Below the pieces are notes generated by a model. That model saw only the letters and a list, made by a program, of their open reading frames with translations, searched no databases and had not been told where the DNA came from. Position numbers and translations under genes: made by a program. DNA of 64,000 nucleotides from Corynebacterium kalinowskii. GTDB taxonomy: Bacteria; Actinomycetota; Actinomycetes; Mycobacteriales; Mycobacteriaceae. The stretch lies in contig NZ_CP046452.1 of NCBI RefSeq assembly GCF_009734385.1, positions 1,612,001 through 1,676,000 of the forward strand, read 5' to 3'. Positions 23,988-32,612 of this stretch are shown piece after piece. Position 1 is the first letter of the stretch; each line of letters opens with the position of its first letter.

Positions 23988-24677
23988 CTAGTACGGTTGC
24001 CGAATCTCCGCGCGCAGGTTGCTAAAGTTGCCCGCTGCGAGATCTTCCGGTGTGATGAACAGCTGCAGTACTTCGCCCTCCAGCCAGTACGCTTCCTCGC
24101 TAAACAGCGTCAGCAGGGGTACGGTACCTGCTGGATTCGGCTCGCCAGCGGGCCATGGATAGCCAAACAGGTATTGGTAAGAATGCTGGTTTTCGCAGAT
24201 CTCGCTGTAGGTGTCTTCCTCTTCCGATGCCTCAGCCCACGGCCAATCCTCGCATTGCGCTGAGTCTTCCGGCAGATCCATCCCGTACTCGAACCGCACT
24301 GGGATCGAACCACTCAGATCACCTTCGATGGTGTCTGCGGTGGTAAATAGGGTGGCAACTAACGGGTACTGCCCCGTTTCTTGATCCGATTCCGTCGGAG
24401 TGAAAAGTCGGAGTACCCCGGCGCGCGGCATCGCGTGGCGCTCGTGGATTTCCACCGGGAGTTCCGAGAAATCGATTTGGCCGAGAAAGACGGCTCGTTC
24501 GCCAAAGCTCGGCCACTGCTCACCTGCGGCCAAATCTGGCGCACCGCCGAGCCGCGAAGTGCCAAGCGGAGAAGCGTCTTCCCACATGCTCACCAGCGGG
24601 AGTTCGTTGCGGAGTGCGAACTCCGCGATGTCATCACCAAGGGCCGACCGAAGGGCCTCAATTGCGTAGTGCTGCAT
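23988..24677 (-). CDS. DUF1963 family protein (YwqG-like)
   Basis: 229 residues. The segment from residue 30 (SMWEDASPLGTSRLGGAPDLAAGEQWPSFGERAVFLGQIDFSELP) is the DUF1963 signature, and the end (EAYWLEGEVLQLFITPEDLAAGNFSNLRAEI) is also typical. The protein is strongly acidic and soluble, with no known activity. ATG 24677 follows TAAGCT by 7 bases, a leaderless start. It is divergent from the tiny frame at 24669. Confidence 0.82.
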   Translation of the reverse strand: MQHYAIEALRSALGDDIAEFALRNELPLVSMWEDASPLGTSRLGGAPDLAAGEQWPSFGERAVFLGQIDFSELPVEIHERHAMPRAGVLRLFTPTESDQETGQYPLVATLFTTADTIEGDLSGSIPVRFEYGMDLPEDSAQCEDWPWAEASEEEDTYSEICENQHSYQYLFGYPWPAGEPNPAGTVPLLTLFSEEAYWLEGEVLQLFITPEDLAAGNFSNLRAEIRQPY

Positions 24678-24809
24678 ACCACCAAGCTTATCGACGATCC
24701 GGTGTCGCTGCCGTGGGAAACAGATCCTGCCCTAAAGACTCAATACAACCAGCATCAGGGCGCCCGGGATGCCGTCTACTCTGTTTTGGGTCGCAGCCTC
24801 GAAGGCTAA
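24669..24809 (+). CDS. Possible small protein or 3' remnant of a gene (46 residues)
   Basis: A GTG-started frame codes for LHTTKLIDDPVSLPWETD, then a hydrophilic, natural-looking sequence ending VYSVLGRSLEG. Its stop overlaps the stop of the convergent membrane protein gene in a CTAA, the same geometry as five solid convergent gene pairs in this window, which suggests selection as a real 3' end. Against it: short, no clear ribosome site, start overlaps the DUF1963 start. It may be the surviving end of a longer gene. Confidence 0.35.
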   Translation: MLHTTKLIDDPVSLPWETDPALKTQYNQHQGARDAVYSVLGRSLEG

Positions 24810-25222
24810 CCCGTCGCACGCCCGCCCATTCCGGACGCTGACAATAGTGGCGCCATCGCAAGAATCATCAACACACTTCCGAGCCGATTCTTGAGGAAGT
24901 CTTCCGTAAGTGTTGCTGTTGGCCAGCCGAATCCCAAGGGGATGAGGCATCCAAAGAATGCCAAGCTGGTAATAACCGCGGGTTTGCGCAGCTTCTCTTG
25001 CCAGAGCAAGCCGATGGCAATGAACGCTTCGATAGCTGCCATGGCGACCGTCAGTACTCGGATGTGTGGCATCACGAAGGACCGCCATAGCTGATCGACG
25101 GGTGGAACTGCAGTTTCACCGAAAGCTGCATAGCCCTCCGGCTGGGTCTGCCCGTAGTACAGGTGGATTGCTACGCCGGCGGCGAAGATAGCGCCGAATC
25201 CCCAGCGCACCAAGGTTTTCAT
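24806..25222 (-). CDS. DoxX-like small membrane protein
   Basis: 138 residues with four hydrophobic segments (about 5-25, 52-70, 78-98, 112-130) and a loop with LYYGQTQPEGYAAFGE after helix 1. The arrangement resembles DoxX/DUF4149-like four-helix proteins, but I do not recognise the exact family. ATG 25222 follows TAGGAT by 7 bases, so the mRNA is probably leaderless. Single gene, divergent from the paralogue cluster starting at 25313. Confidence 0.65.
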   Translation of the reverse strand: MKTLVRWGFGAIFAAGVAIHLYYGQTQPEGYAAFGETAVPPVDQLWRSFVMPHIRVLTVAMAAIEAFIAIGLLWQEKLRKPAVITSLAFFGCLIPLGFGWPTATLTEDFLKNRLGSVLMILAMAPLLSASGMGGRATG

Positions 25223-25312
25223 GACATCTATCCTACGCTTCGGCGAGCGAACTAACCTCCCCCGTTATAGGCTAGCTCCACACGCCAACTAAACAATGAT
25301 GGGATTGAAGCT

Positions 25313-25675
25313 ATGGGTTTCTTGGATAAACTCGGTTTTGGCAAAAAGGCACCGGTCGAAGCAGTAATCGATCCGATGGCAATGATGCAGGAGCATGTAC
25401 ACCCAGCTCTCTTGTCCGTTCTCGGAAACGTTGTTGACAACGAGGATTCTGACACCGTTACCGGCCTCATTCGCCTTGATGAGGCGATGCGTATTACCGG
25501 TGTTGACCGCCTCGTCCGCAACGACGCTCCGGCTGCTGTCGAACCGAGTGCCATCCAGGAGGCTAACGAACACCTGGCTCCACTGGCTCAGCTCCCTGAG
25601 CAGCAGCGATTCAATGGCATCGACTTTTCCTTCAACGCCGGCGCCGTGGAAATGAACCTCAACTACCCGGACTAA
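25313..25675 (+). CDS. Cytosolic member of a three-gene paralogous family
   Basis: 120 residues, no signal peptide; begins MGFLDKLGFGKKAP, a possible amphipathic tail that could lie on the membrane. The rest (DTVTGLIRLDEAMRITGVDRLVRNDAP, EANEHLAPLAQLPEQQRFNGIDFSFNAGAVEMNLNYPD) aligns by eye with the C-terminal halves of the two lipoproteins that follow at 25790 and 26463. The shared core runs: ligand-like strand ending in MRI, a loop, an Ala/Glu helix, then F-x-x-(I/M/L) strands. Function unknown. Confidence 0.7.
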   Translation: MGFLDKLGFGKKAPVEAVIDPMAMMQEHVHPALLSVLGNVVDNEDSDTVTGLIRLDEAMRITGVDRLVRNDAPAAVEPSAIQEANEHLAPLAQLPEQQRFNGIDFSFNAGAVEMNLNYPD

Positions 25676-25789
25676 TCCGATAACAGTTCTATTGCAGATC
25701 TGGCGAAGCCTCAGACTTCGTCCTGCTAATCGTTTGATTGATAGGTAGTTTCAAGGTAACTAACTGCCTAGTCATATTTTGGAGGAACA

Positions 25790-26350
25790 ATGCGCCGTAT
25801 TGCCCTAGCAGCGATGAGCACTGTCGCTATTTTGACTTTGAGCGGTTGCGCTCTGTCATCAGTTGTCGACGCAGTAGCCAAGAAGGACGAGACGACGACC
25901 AGCTCCGAGGCTGCTCCTCCAACCACAAGTTCTTCCTCAAAGAGCACGTCCACGAAGAGCTCATCTACGAAGTCTTCCACTTCAAGGACTTCTTCCACCA
26001 AGAGCTCCACCACCCGGACCAGTGAGAAGGAAATCACCGGCTCCATTCCTCCAGAGCAGCGAGACATCATCATGGATGCACTGGAACCACTCGTTTTGGC
26101 TCACGTCACTGATCCAGTGGCAGACACAATGTCCGGAAAGATCCGCTTCGACAGGGAGATGAAGCCAACATCCTTCACCCTGTTCAAGCTCAATGGAAAG
26201 GCCATCACCGTAGATGCTGCGGCAAAGGCCGAGTCGGAGAAGGTATTCGAGAAGCTTGCTGGGACTCCTAAGGAAAAGCAATTCACGGAACTCGAGTTCA
26301 ATTTCGCCAACGAGCGAATTGAAGCCACAGCGCTGTACCCGAACCGTTAG
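25790..26350 (+). CDS. Ser/Thr/Lys-rich lipoprotein, second paralogue
   Basis: 186 residues. The signal peptide ends in the lipobox LTLSGC (Cys 21), then residues 30-82 form a low-complexity Ser/Thr/Lys linker that could span the cell wall or carry O-mannose. The folded part (from about 85) repeats the core seen in the neighbours: IRFDREMKPTSFTLFKLNG, AAAKAESEKVFEKLAG, KQFTELEFNFANERIEATALYPN. GGAGGA precedes ATG 25790. Surface location is inferred; no enzyme motif is present. Confidence 0.75.
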   Translation: MRRIALAAMSTVAILTLSGCALSSVVDAVAKKDETTTSSEAAPPTTSSSSKSTSTKSSSTKSSTSRTSSTKSSTTRTSEKEITGSIPPEQRDIIMDALEPLVLAHVTDPVADTMSGKIRFDREMKPTSFTLFKLNGKAITVDAAAKAESEKVFEKLAGTPKEKQFTELEFNFANERIEATALYPNR

Positions 26351-26354
26351 TGCT

Positions 26355-26389
26355 CGGGGGTTGGCTAATCTTTGTTGAGCTAACCCCCG
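26355..26389 (+). terminator. Terminator after the second paralogue
   Basis: CGGGGGTT followed by GGCT pairs with AGCTAACCCCCG across a 35-base hairpin, 5 bases after the stop codon. It separates the second and third paralogue genes. Confidence 0.65.
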
Positions 26390-26462
26390 CAACAATTAAG
26401 AACACCAAGAATCTTTCCTGGATACACTGGGTATTAAGAACAACCCAACCCTAGGAGATAGT

Positions 26463-26960
26463 GTGTTTCCCCGGCCTCGAGCCACTGCGCTTGCCCTAGC
26501 AAGCGTGTTGTGTCTCAGCGCATGTGATGTCAACTTTTCAATCGGCATGAGTTCAACGCAGGTGGCGACCCCGACAGCCCGCCCGACGAAGGTTTCTCCT
26601 TCACTTTCACCGCCAACAACAACCCAAGAGGTCACCGCCGGAATACCGCCCGCGCTTGAGCCATTATTCGAAGACGGCGGCAGCGAGTTACTAATGGCTG
26701 TCATGATCGACGGAACTGAAACCGTGGACATGAAGCTGATTTTCGACGATTCGATGCGGATCGCGTCGGTAGAGAAACTGACAGTCAATGGCGTCGATAC
26801 GCAAGTACCGCCGGAGTCCATCGAGCTCGCAAATCAGGCTTTTTCCCAGATTGCTACGCACCCAGAAGGCAGGCTCTTCAAGGATATGAAGCTAAAATGT
26901 GTGGACGGAAAGGTGAATTATCTCGCCACATTTGCTGATGGCCAGGGATCGAAGACCTAG
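26463..26960 (+). CDS. Lipoprotein, third paralogue
   Basis: 165 residues from GTG 26463 with CTAGGAGA upstream. The signal peptide ends in the lipobox LCLSAC (Cys 21); a Pro/Thr/Ser-rich linker (VATPTARPTKVSPSLSPPTTTQ) follows. The domain from about 62 repeats the family core: MKLIFDDSMRIASVEKLTVNG, ESIELANQAFSQIATHPEGRLFKDMKLKCVDGKVNYLATFAD. MRI(A/T)-V-(D/E)-(K/R)-L is shared with the cytosolic member. It ends in a CTAG overlap with ychF. Role unknown. Confidence 0.75.
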   Translation: MFPRPRATALALASVLCLSACDVNFSIGMSSTQVATPTARPTKVSPSLSPPTTTQEVTAGIPPALEPLFEDGGSELLMAVMIDGTETVDMKLIFDDSMRIASVEKLTVNGVDTQVPPESIELANQAFSQIATHPEGRLFKDMKLKCVDGKVNYLATFADGQGSKT

Positions 26961-28042
26961 CCACCGATCTTGAAGTCGCAGACGTCGCCATCTTTCATGA
27001 CGTAGTCCTTGCCCTCCATGCGCATCTTGCCCTGTGCTTTTGCTTCAGCCATAGATCCAACGGCATCGAGATCATCGAAGGAGACGATTTCCGCCTTAAT
27101 GAACTTCTTTTCAAAGTCGGTGTGGATGACACCCGCTGCCTGCGGAGCAAGCGAACCCTTCTTGATGGTCCAAGCTCGAGATTCCTTCGGTCCTGCCGTG
27201 AGGTAGGTTTGCAGGCCGAGGGTGGCAAAGCCGGCCTTGGCTAGGGAGTGCAAACCAGGCTCATGCTGGCCGACGGACTCCAACAGCTCGGCAGCTTCTT
27301 CCTCGTCAAGCTCGAGCAACTCAGTTTCGGTCTTGGCATCCAGGAACACGCAGTCAGCCGGGGCCACCAAAGCGCGGAGCTCGTCCTTACGGGCATCGTC
27401 GGTGAGAACAGCCTCGTCGGAGTTGAATACGTACAAGAACGGCTTCGCGGTCATCAAGTGCAGGTCACGAACCAGGGCGAGATCAAGCTCCCCGTTCTTA
27501 GCTGCAGAGAACAAGGTGCGGTCGTCTTCGAGGATTTCTTGTGCCTTTTTGGTAGCTGCAACATTGTCAGCCAGCGACTTGTCCTTCTTGGCTTCCTTCT
27601 CCAGGCGAGGCAGTGCTTTTTCGATGGTCTGAAGGTCAGCGAGGATCAACTCGGTGTTGATCACGGAAATGTCTTCAGAAGGGTCGACTCGGCCATCGAC
27701 GTGAATCACGTCATCATCAGCAAATGCGCGTACGACCTGGCAGATGGCGTCCGCCTCGCGAATATTTGCAAGGAAGGCATTACCCATACCCTCGCCCTTC
27801 GAAGCGCCCTTCACGATGCCGGCGATATCCACGAAAGACACCGTGGCCGGCAAGATGCGCTCAGAACCGAAAATCTCGGCCAGACGCTGCAGGCGTGGAT
27901 CCGGCAGTTCAACCAGGCCAACGTTTGGCTCGATCGTGGCGAACGGGTAGTTCGCAGCTAGCACATCGTTGCGGGTAAGGGCGTTAAAAAGGGTGGACTT
28001 GCCAACATTGGGCAGACCGACGATTCCAAGAGTAAGGCTCAC
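26957..28042 (-). CDS. ychF: Redox-regulated ATPase/GTPase YchF
   Basis: 361 residues from GTG 28042, the family's standard length; upstream codons to 28135 are not part of it. The Obg-like G1 is GIVGLPNVGKSTLFNAL, G3 is FVDIAGIVKGASKGEGMGNAFL, and the C-terminal TGS domain ends in KMRMEGKDYVMKDGDVCDFKIGG. YchF prefers ATP over GTP, binds ribosomes and dampens oxidative-stress responses. The start has TAGGAT 8 bases before it, readable as -10 box or ribosome site. Divergent from the AI-2E family gene. Confidence 0.93.
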   Translation of the reverse strand: MSLTLGIVGLPNVGKSTLFNALTRNDVLAANYPFATIEPNVGLVELPDPRLQRLAEIFGSERILPATVSFVDIAGIVKGASKGEGMGNAFLANIREADAICQVVRAFADDDVIHVDGRVDPSEDISVINTELILADLQTIEKALPRLEKEAKKDKSLADNVAATKKAQEILEDDRTLFSAAKNGELDLALVRDLHLMTAKPFLYVFNSDEAVLTDDARKDELRALVAPADCVFLDAKTETELLELDEEEAAELLESVGQHEPGLHSLAKAGFATLGLQTYLTAGPKESRAWTIKKGSLAPQAAGVIHTDFEKKFIKAEIVSFDDLDAVGSMAEAKAQGKMRMEGKDYVMKDGDVCDFKIGG

Positions 28043-28146
28043 GGGTGTCAATCCTATCAACTGACGAGGTAGCCGGGAGCTACAGCCGTGTGCAAATCCG
28101 CTAGAGTTTCGTGTGAAGCCGTCCCACGCGAACAAAGGAGTCTCAG

Positions 28147-29544
28147 GTGAGCGAATCGCAGCTCAGCCCCACTGAGGATTCGACGTGGACTTTTGAGGAG
28201 CTCGCGGCCGAGTCTCACATCGATCGCTCCCTTGTGATCGCGGAGGGCCTCCGGGAGTTTGCCAGCTGGTGTCTTCGCTTATTGATCATCGCTGCAGCCA
28301 CCTATGTCGTCTGGTTCATCGGCAAGCAGGTATGGCAAGGTCTGCTCCCAGTGGCGCTTGCCATCATCGTCTCCTCCGTATTGTGGGCGCCCACTAAGCA
28401 GCTTCGCCGAATGGGCCTGCCACCTGGAATCGCAGCGCTAGTAACCGTTCTTTCCACACTTGCGGTTTTCGGCGCCATCATCGCAGCGATGGCACCGAGC
28501 ATCGGTCGACAGTCTCAGACTCTGTACCTTCAGACCTACGAAATGTTGCTGCAAGCACAGCTGACTTTGCAAGGCCCGCCCTTTAACTTGGACTACGAGG
28601 ACCTCAATGACTTGTTCTCCAATGCTGTGACCTGGTTGCAAGACCAGTCGGGCAAGATTGCGACCGAGGTGTTTTCGGGACTGGGAACCATGTCTGTGGT
28701 CGTCGTCACGCTGGGTGTGGTGTTAGTGCTCACCTTTTTCTTCCTCAAGGACGGTGACCGTTTCCTACCGTGGCTTCGCGGAATCACCGGCGAGCGCGCG
28801 GGCTTGCACCTCACCGAGCTGCTCTCGCGGATGTGGCAAACGTTGTCGGGCTTCATTCGCGCCCAGGCGGCGGTGTCGCTTGTCGACGCCGTCTTCATCG
28901 GAACTGGGTTGCTCATTATTGGCGTCCCGATGGCGCTCGCCCTTGCGACCCTCACCTTCTTTGCCGGCTTCATCCCTATCGTCGGAGCCTTTGTTGCTGG
29001 CGCACTCGCCGTGCTCATCGCCTTGGTCTCCCTGGGCGTAACCAAGGCACTCATCGTGCTTGTGCTCGTAGTAGCTGTGCAGCAATTGGAAGGCAACGTC
29101 TTGTCACCAATGTTGCAGTCCAAGGCAATGAACCTACATCCCGTGATCGTGCTTGTTTCTGTCACCATTGGCGGCAGTCTCTTCGGAATCATGGGCGCTT
29201 TCTTGGCGGTTCCAGTCGCAGCAATGATCGCAGTCTTCTTCCGATACCTCAATGACATCATCGCACTACGGGCCGGGGAGAAGACTACGGACGAGATCGA
29301 ATTCGCCACACAAGACCAGGAAATGCAGGTCAAGTGGACGGAAGAGTTCGGTCGACTGTTCCGAGATTCCGGACTGCAGCGCATGCTGCCTCAGCGACAG
29401 TCCGAATCCAAAGCTGATGCGCGGCCAGTCAAGGATGAACTGGTGGAGGAAACCGCCGAGCGCGACACGGAATCACTACTGAACAAGGCCGCGACACCAC
29501 TGAAGAAATTAGCACAAACGTTCCCCAAATTGGGTGGAAAATAG
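28147..29544 (+). CDS. AI-2E family transporter (PerM/TqsA type)
   Basis: 465 residues. Hydrophobic segments near 40-95 and 175-360 give about eight helices, with the family hallmark GDRFLPWLRGITGERAGLH...MWQTLSGFIRAQAAVSLVDAVFIGTGLLIIGVP and QQLEGNVLSPMLQSKAMNLHPVIVL. The family includes exporters of autoinducer-2 and sodium-proton antiporters; the substrate here is unknown. It has a long acidic/basic cytosolic C-terminus (residues 375-465). GTG 28147 has AAGGAG 6 bases upstream. Confidence 0.88.
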   Translation: MSESQLSPTEDSTWTFEELAAESHIDRSLVIAEGLREFASWCLRLLIIAAATYVVWFIGKQVWQGLLPVALAIIVSSVLWAPTKQLRRMGLPPGIAALVTVLSTLAVFGAIIAAMAPSIGRQSQTLYLQTYEMLLQAQLTLQGPPFNLDYEDLNDLFSNAVTWLQDQSGKIATEVFSGLGTMSVVVVTLGVVLVLTFFFLKDGDRFLPWLRGITGERAGLHLTELLSRMWQTLSGFIRAQAAVSLVDAVFIGTGLLIIGVPMALALATLTFFAGFIPIVGAFVAGALAVLIALVSLGVTKALIVLVLVVAVQQLEGNVLSPMLQSKAMNLHPVIVLVSVTIGGSLFGIMGAFLAVPVAAMIAVFFRYLNDIIALRAGEKTTDEIEFATQDQEMQVKWTEEFGRLFRDSGLQRMLPQRQSESKADARPVKDELVEETAERDTESLLNKAATPLKKLAQTFPKLGGK

Positions 29545-29578
29545 CTGAGCTGTCCTTCCCATGTGCCATGGTGGATGC

Positions 29579-30697
29579 ATGGCACAACCGCTCACACTTT
29601 TCCTCTTTCTTGCCTGCGGGTTAGCACTGGGCTACGCGCTTGGCTGGTCACGACGTGGCTCAACTAACGGCGATTCACCCGCACAACGCGAGCTACTCAC
29701 TGCCACCCTCCGGCAGGAGAACGCCGAACAAGCCCTTCGGTCCAGTGAATTGGTGCGCAACCAAGTTTCCGAAACCCTCACCCCTCTAGAGCGCGCCGTG
29801 GGCCAGCTCAGTGGCCATGTGCGGGACATGGAACTTGAGCGAGCGGAAACCTTCGCACAGCTCTCGGCTCAGGTACAAGCGATGAGCCGGACCTCAATGA
29901 TGCTTTCGGATCGCACCGACAAGCTCGTCACTGCTCTCCGCGCGCCCCAAGTGCGCGGCAGATGGGGCGAAATGCAACTCGAGCGAGTAGTCGAACTATC
30001 CGGCATGGTCAAACATTGTGATTTTGAAACCCAGGTCACTGCAGGTTCGCTGCGACCGGACATGATCATCCGATTAACCGACGGACGCAACATTGTGGTG
30101 GACGCAAAAGCCCCGTTTCTCGCCTACCTCGATGCTTTGGAAACCACGGACCCAGAGGAACACCAGGCGCATCTGCGCCGCCATGCTAACCACCTGCGCA
30201 CCCACGTTAATCAATTGTCAGCGAAAGACTATCTTCGTCACTTCCAGCCGACACCGGAGTTCATCGTTTTATTCGTCCCGGCTGACCCTTTCCTTGATGC
30301 AGCATTGGGCACCGATAGCGAGCTCCTCGAATACGCCTTTTCTAAAAACGTCGTGCTGGCCACTCCTACCACCTTGATGGCCTTACTGCGCACTGTGGGC
30401 TTAGGGTGGCAACACTCATCATTGAGCGAAAAAGCCACCGAAATTCAACAGCTCGGTAGCGAGCTCTATCAGCGTCTCGGCACGATGAGCGACCACCTTG
30501 GCAGACTAGGCGCCTCCCTGGACAAAGCCGTGCTGAGTTTCAATTCGACGATGGCTTCTTTGGAGTCCCGCGTGTTCGTCACTGCCCGGAAACTCCACGA
30601 GCTGGATGCCCTCCCAGGACACTCGGACAGCCCGACCGAACTACCCGTTATAGACACCCGGACTCGCCAGCCGCGATTGTTTCCCAACCAAGAGTGA
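29579..30697 (+). CDS. rmuC: DNA recombination protein RmuC
   Basis: 372 residues from ATG 29579; the earlier ATG 29561 lacks support. One N-terminal membrane helix (LTLFLFLACGLALGYALG), a coiled-coil region (about 40-125), then the RmuC nuclease-like core: VRGRWGEMQLERVVELSGMVKHCDFETQ, DMIIRLTDGRNIVVDAKAPFLAYLDA, FIVLFVPADPFLDAAL. The DxK-type motif VVDAKAP fits a PD-(D/E)xK fold. RmuC limits DNA inversion between short inverted repeats. It follows the transporter by 34 bases. Confidence 0.9.
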   Translation: MAQPLTLFLFLACGLALGYALGWSRRGSTNGDSPAQRELLTATLRQENAEQALRSSELVRNQVSETLTPLERAVGQLSGHVRDMELERAETFAQLSAQVQAMSRTSMMLSDRTDKLVTALRAPQVRGRWGEMQLERVVELSGMVKHCDFETQVTAGSLRPDMIIRLTDGRNIVVDAKAPFLAYLDALETTDPEEHQAHLRRHANHLRTHVNQLSAKDYLRHFQPTPEFIVLFVPADPFLDAALGTDSELLEYAFSKNVVLATPTTLMALLRTVGLGWQHSSLSEKATEIQQLGSELYQRLGTMSDHLGRLGASLDKAVLSFNSTMASLESRVFVTARKLHELDALPGHSDSPTELPVIDTRTRQPRLFPNQE

Positions 30698-30766
30698 CAT
30701 GAACGGCAGCAACTGACCGGTGTTGTGTTCGCACTTCTGGCCCGGATATCGGTAACATGATTCATC

Positions 30767-31570
30767 GTGCCGAAGCCAACCACGACGACGAACCGCCCCC
30801 GCAGAGCTGCTCACAACGCAAGTTCCCGAGGGTTGTCATTGTGGACGGCTTTTTCCATCAATGTCGCGGCGCTCATCACTGGCCTTCTCCTCAGCATCAG
30901 CTTCGGTGAAATTAACTGGATTTTTGCGTTGTGCTTTGGCTTGGCAGCCCTCATCACCACCCTCACTGTGCGATTGAGTGGCCTGTTCATCACTGTGGCA
31001 TCTCAACCATTTCTTTTCGGGCTATTTGTCCCAATCACGGCGTGGTTCATTGCCCGTTCAAATCTTTCCGGTGGCGCTGATCAGTGGTCAAAAACCATGA
31101 TCCTTTCTGCGCTGTACCCACTCGCGCAGTTCTTCCCGGCTCTCGCCGCGATTACTGCCGTGGCAATCGCGATCGCTGTGTGGCGCTGGCGGGGTGCGAA
31201 AAAGCGCTATCTCAATGACCTGCAGCTCCTTGAGCGTCAACGCAAGAGCGAGGCCCGGAGCGAGCGTCAAAATCGACAAACGGCCACGCGGGTACGCCAG
31301 ATTTCTCGTCGCCCCCGTCGACGCGAGGATTCCGAAGGTGAGCGTATTCCGTTCACCGAGCTGATCAAGGACGTCAACTCGCGCGCTGACCAGCGCCGGG
31401 CAGAACGAGGACAACAGCGACCAACCCAGCGCATGACCCCACGCACACCGGGGGCCGACCGAGACCGCAGTGCCCGACGTCCGGGCGTCGAAAAGCCGGC
31501 TCCCTCCCGGGCAGTAAAACCCGAGCAGAAGCCGGCTCGCCGTTCGCTCAGTGACGACCTCTACAGCTAG
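30767..31570 (+). CDS. DUF6542 family membrane protein
   Basis: 267 residues. A short basic N-terminus, four helices (about 25-135) and a long basic, Arg-rich cytosolic tail (residues 140-267) that looks disordered. The same architecture, between ychF and lytB2/ispH, occurs in mycobacteria (Rv1111c, from memory). GTG 30767 follows TAACAT by 8 bases. It ends in a CTAG overlap with ispH. The tail could bind nucleic acid or acidic lipid, which is speculation. Confidence 0.78.
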   Translation: MPKPTTTTNRPRRAAHNASSRGLSLWTAFSINVAALITGLLLSISFGEINWIFALCFGLAALITTLTVRLSGLFITVASQPFLFGLFVPITAWFIARSNLSGGADQWSKTMILSALYPLAQFFPALAAITAVAIAIAVWRWRGAKKRYLNDLQLLERQRKSEARSERQNRQTATRVRQISRRPRRREDSEGERIPFTELIKDVNSRADQRRAERGQQRPTQRMTPRTPGADRDRSARRPGVEKPAPSRAVKPEQKPARRSLSDDLYS

Positions 31571-32529
31571 CGCTGTGCCCGGTTGCCTGGACGCAGATCA
31601 CGCGGCAACGAGAACACGATCTTTTCGGCAGCGGTAACCACTTCTTCCACATCGGTAAAGCCAAAGCCTTCGAGCTTCTCGAGCACATCACGCACGAGGA
31701 TTTCCGGCACGGAAGCGCCCGAGGTGATACCGATCGTGGAAACGCCCTCCAGCCATTCATCCTCCACCTGAGATGCGAAATCAACAAGGTAGGATGCCTG
31801 CGCACCGTTTTGCAGCGCGACCTCGACAAGACGCTTGGAGTTCGAGGAGTTCTGCGAACCGACCACAATAACCAGGTCGCACTGTGGCGCGATGGCCTTC
31901 ACGGCCACCTGGCGGTTTTGGGTGGCGTAGCAAATATCGTCACTTGGTGGGTCGATGAGGTTCGGGAACTTGGCCTTCAGCAGCGTCACGATTTCCATGG
32001 TCTCGTCCACCGACAACGTGGTCTGGGACAGCCACACCAGCTTCTCGTCCAAACCAAACTCGAGCTTCTCGACGCCAGCAACACCGTCAACGAGGTGCAC
32101 TACGTCCGGCGCCTCGCCCGCGGTACCTTCGACCTCTTCGTGGCCTTCGTGCCCAATGAGCAGAATCTGGAAGCCATCGCGGGCAAATCGCTTGACCTCG
32201 TTATGCACCTTAGTCACCAGCGGACAGGTGGCATCCAGCGTGTTGAGGTTCAGCTGACGAGCCTCCTCATGCACAGCTGGGCTCACGCCGTGGGCGGAGA
32301 ACACCAGGTGTGCGCCTTCTGGAACTTCGGTGGTTTCATCTACGAAAATTGCACCGCGTTCCGCCAAAGTATCCACAACATAGCGATTGTGCACAATCTC
32401 CTTGCGGACGTAAACAGGGGCTCCGTATTTATCCAGCGCACGCTCGACAGTTTCTACTGCGCGGTCCACGCCGGCGCAGTAGCCACGAGGGGCTGCAAGT
32501 AATACTTTCTTCGTCAGGGTTTGCGTCAT
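31567..32529 (-). CDS. ispH: 4-hydroxy-3-methylbut-2-enyl diphosphate reductase IspH
   Basis: 320 residues. Three cysteines hold the [4Fe-4S] cluster: [25 protein letters not shown] and [14 protein letters not shown], and [17 protein letters not shown] is typical of IspH. It makes IPP and DMAPP in the last step of the MEP pathway in the cytosol. ATG 32529 follows TACGCT by 7 bases, so the mRNA is likely leaderless. Divergent from xseA. Confidence 0.96.
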   Translation of the reverse strand: MTQTLTKKVLLAAPRGYCAGVDRAVETVERALDKYGAPVYVRKEIVHNRYVVDTLAERGAIFVDETTEVPEGAHLVFSAHGVSPAVHEEARQLNLNTLDATCPLVTKVHNEVKRFARDGFQILLIGHEGHEEVEGTAGEAPDVVHLVDGVAGVEKLEFGLDEKLVWLSQTTLSVDETMEIVTLLKAKFPNLIDPPSDDICYATQNRQVAVKAIAPQCDLVIVVGSQNSSNSKRLVEVALQNGAQASYLVDFASQVEDEWLEGVSTIGITSGASVPEILVRDVLEKLEGFGFTDVEEVVTAAEKIVFSLPRDLRPGNRAQR

Positions 32530-32612
32530 GGTGCCTAGCGTACCCAGACAGTCTCACAAACGCCTAAGATTGCAGTTTGTATTGATCCGGCGACCACATG
32601 TGAAGGGGGCTC

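Noticed and set aside
25264..25280. DtxR-like iron box (TTATAGGCTAGC)
   Set aside because: Only the centre resembles the 19-base consensus; flanks do not form the required palindrome.
26096..28135. Upstream codons 28043-28135 as part of ychF
   Set aside because: YchF proteins start right at the G1 strand; GTG 28042 gives the usual 361 residues.
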